A stretch of DNA of 8,213 bases, taken from the NCBI GenBank assembly GCA_025455285.1, contig JALOMU010000046.1:1-8213 (forward strand), given 5' to 3'. Source of the stretch: Flavihumibacter sp. Lineage in GTDB: Bacteria; Bacteroidota; Bacteroidia; Chitinophagales; Chitinophagaceae. Numbering within the stretch: the stretch's first letter is position 1; every line of letters begins with the position of its first letter. Made by a program: the position numbers and the translations under genes. Below are positions 6,908 to 8,213 of the stretch, piece by piece. Below the pieces are notes generated by a model. That model had not been told where the DNA came from. It saw only the letters and a program-made list of their open reading frames with translations, and did not search any database.

Positions 6908-8119
6908 TTGAAACACAGATTCGTACAGCTGTTGGTCCTGATGGCAAGCCTTGCAGGTTGCCGAAATGCTGAGCCTGCGGGAAATACCCCTGGTTCCAAC
7001 TTAACAGCCCCCGTAATTAAAGCCTCCTTTACACATGCGGATAAAGCCGTGGTAGATCGCTATGAGTCTGCTATTCAATCTTTTATGGAGAGAACCTTTG
7101 GTACCAGAGGGTTTAACGGCTCCTACCTGATCGCAAAGGACGGGGAGATTATCGCGGAAGCCTATTTGGGGTATAGGGATCCTGTTCTCAAGGATAGCGA
7201 ACTGCAGGAACACGATGCCTTTCACCTGGCCTCTGTTTCCAAGACCTTTACCGGAATGGCCGTGTTAAAATTGTGGGAACAAGGCAAGCTTTCCCTGGAT
7301 GATGAGTTGTCGAAATATTTCGAAAAGTTTCCCTACAAAAATATTACGGTGAAGATGCTGCTCAACCATCGCAGCGGCTTACCAAATTATACCAATTACC
7401 TGGATGTGTATGGATGGGATAAGAAAAAACTGGTTACGAACCTGGACGTGCTAGCTTCCCTTTACAAGATGAAGCCTCCTATACAGTTTACTGCAGGTAA
7501 ACGCTTCAATTACTGCAATACCAATTATGCCCTCCTGGCATTGATTGTTGAAAAAGTATCCGGACAATCATTCCCTGAATATATGGATGAAAAATTCTTC
7601 CTTCCACTTCAGATGAATGATACCTATGTGTTCCGTCCGGAGGATGCCAATGCTTCTCTCCCTTCTTTTGAAGCTAATAACCGCCGTTATGGTATGGAAT
7701 TCATGGACCTGGTGTATGGTGATAAAAATATCTACAGCACTGTTCGTGATATGCTAAAATGGGACCAGGCCTTGTATAGTGATAGTCTCTTTAAACCCGA
7801 AACACTGCAGGCTGCGTTTAGTGGTTACAGTTATGAAAAGTCGGGCACCCGCAACTATGGTTTGGGATGGCGGCTCACGGAGTTAAAGAACGGTAAGAAA
7901 ATCGTCTACCACAATGGCTGGTGGCATGGTAATAACACAGTTTTCATCCGGCTGCCCGAAGAAAAAGCTACCATTATCATGCTGGGTAACCGCTACAATC
8001 GGAATATCTACAAGGCCAAACAACTCTGCGATATGTTTGGCGATTATCAGCAAAGCAATAATCTATTCCAGGATTTGGAAAATGAAGCTACGGTTTCTGT
8101 TGGCGGTGGCACCGATTAA
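6908..8119 (+). CDS. serine hydrolase lipoprotein, beta-lactamase/class C PBP-like family
   Basis: This is a 403-residue member of the beta-lactamase-related (PF00144-type) serine hydrolases, a family of DD-peptidases, esterases and class C-like beta-lactamases. The nucleophile motif SxxK is S109-V-S-K112 in 'HLASVSKTFTG'. The second motif YxN is Y202-C-N204, and the third, HxG, is H335-N-G337. The family signature 'LLNHRSGLP' is at 151-159. The start is TTG at 6908. An in-frame TAG lies at 6902-6904, and only this start gives the signal peptide 'MKHRFVQLLVLMASLAGC' with lipobox L15-A16-G17-C18. The protein should be lipid-anchored, with the catalytic domain in the periplasm or on the cell surface. 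The residues after the cysteine (RNAEP) do not resemble the acidic lipoprotein export signal known in Bacteroidota. The substrate cannot be told from the sequence. The next gene follows after 29 bp and may be co-transcribed. Confidence 0.88.
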   Translation: MKHRFVQLLVLMASLAGCRNAEPAGNTPGSNLTAPVIKASFTHADKAVVDRYESAIQSFMERTFGTRGFNGSYLIAKDGEIIAEAYLGYRDPVLKDSELQEHDAFHLASVSKTFTGMAVLKLWEQGKLSLDDELSKYFEKFPYKNITVKMLLNHRSGLPNYTNYLDVYGWDKKKLVTNLDVLASLYKMKPPIQFTAGKRFNYCNTNYALLALIVEKVSGQSFPEYMDEKFFLPLQMNDTYVFRPEDANASLPSFEANNRRYGMEFMDLVYGDKNIYSTVRDMLKWDQALYSDSLFKPETLQAAFSGYSYEKSGTRNYGLGWRLTELKNGKKIVYHNGWWHGNNTVFIRLPEEKATIIMLGNRYNRNIYKAKQLCDMFGDYQQSNNLFQDLENEATVSVGGGTD

Positions 8120-8148
8120 GCCGATCTCTTTTTTTTGTACATTTCGGT

Positions 8149-8213
8149 ATGGTTGTATTATCTGCCGAACAGGTGCGTGCCTGGGACCGCTTCACCATTG
8201 AAAAGCAGCCCAT
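8149..8213 (+). CDS. nnr: NAD(P)H-hydrate epimerase / dehydratase, N-terminal fragment (cut by window end)
   Basis: Only 21 full codons are present, reading MVVLSAEQVRAWDRFTIEKQ and then P. The 'LSAEQVRAWDRFTIE' pattern is typical of the start of the YjeF N-terminal (NAD(P)HX epimerase) domain. In bacteria this domain is usually fused to an ADP/ATP-dependent NAD(P)HX dehydratase domain. Together they repair hydrated NADH and NADPH in the cytoplasm. The ATG at 8149 is the only plausible start, as no in-frame start occurs between the preceding gene and it. The gap to the serine hydrolase stop is 29 bp and contains an 8-T run. The call rests on a short stretch, and the rest of the gene lies beyond the window. 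Confidence 0.72.
   Translation, partial: MVVLSAEQVRAWDRFTIEKQP

Noticed and set aside
8138..8145. TACATTTC before nnr, one base off the TAnnTTTG -7 box
   Set aside because: It ends three bases before the ATG, has no -33 element at the right distance, and the gene can be read through from the hydrolase 29 bp upstream. A leaderless start is possible but unsupported.
7914..8201. A 95-codon plus-strand frame overlapping the end of the serine hydrolase gene and the start of nnr
   Set aside because: It is out of frame with two genes that show clear family motifs, and its translation has no coherent domain.

Overview
The window is an ordinary chromosomal segment of a Bacteroidota bacterium, probably Chitinophagaceae or a close relative. 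The grounds are TAnnTTTG-type -7 promoter boxes, near absence of Shine-Dalgarno sequences, mid-range GC content, and protein sequences that resemble that group (gyrase A with a 'HPHGDASVYD' quinolone region, and an NDH-2 with a long hydrophobic C-terminus). The placement is from sequence reading alone, without a database search.

Layout. 53-2626 (+) is gyrA, complete. 2664-3947 (+) encodes an exported TPR protein, 37 bp behind gyrA and probably co-transcribed with it. A strong bidirectional hairpin terminator at 3965-3996 separates this unit from the convergent gene at 4103-5389 (-), a type II NADH dehydrogenase. A 170-bp gap (5390-5559) follows, holding the NDH-2 promoter, a perfect 12-bp-arm palindrome in the promoter spacer, and a second long-loop inverted repeat. 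5560-6792 (-) is serA, a short E. coli-type phosphoglycerate dehydrogenase with an ACT domain. A 115-bp divergent promoter region leads to 6908-8119 (+), a serine hydrolase lipoprotein starting at TTG. 8149-8213 (+) is the N-terminal tip of an NAD(P)H-hydrate epimerase, cut by the window end. No gap exceeds 300 bp. I see no tRNA, rRNA, CRISPR, insertion sequence or phage gene.

How the genes relate. GyrA is a core replication and supercoiling enzyme. SerA makes NADH while starting serine synthesis, NDH-2 returns NADH electrons to quinone, and the epimerase repairs damaged NAD(P)H. That shared NAD theme may be coincidence, because each gene appears to have its own transcription signals. The exported TPR protein and the lipoprotein hydrolase are envelope proteins with no assignable substrate.

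I did not find a convincing undescribed multi-gene system. The points most worth a second look are the operator-like palindrome in front of NDH-2, the alanine at the main quinolone-resistance position of GyrA, and the uncharacterised TPR protein tied to gyrA.
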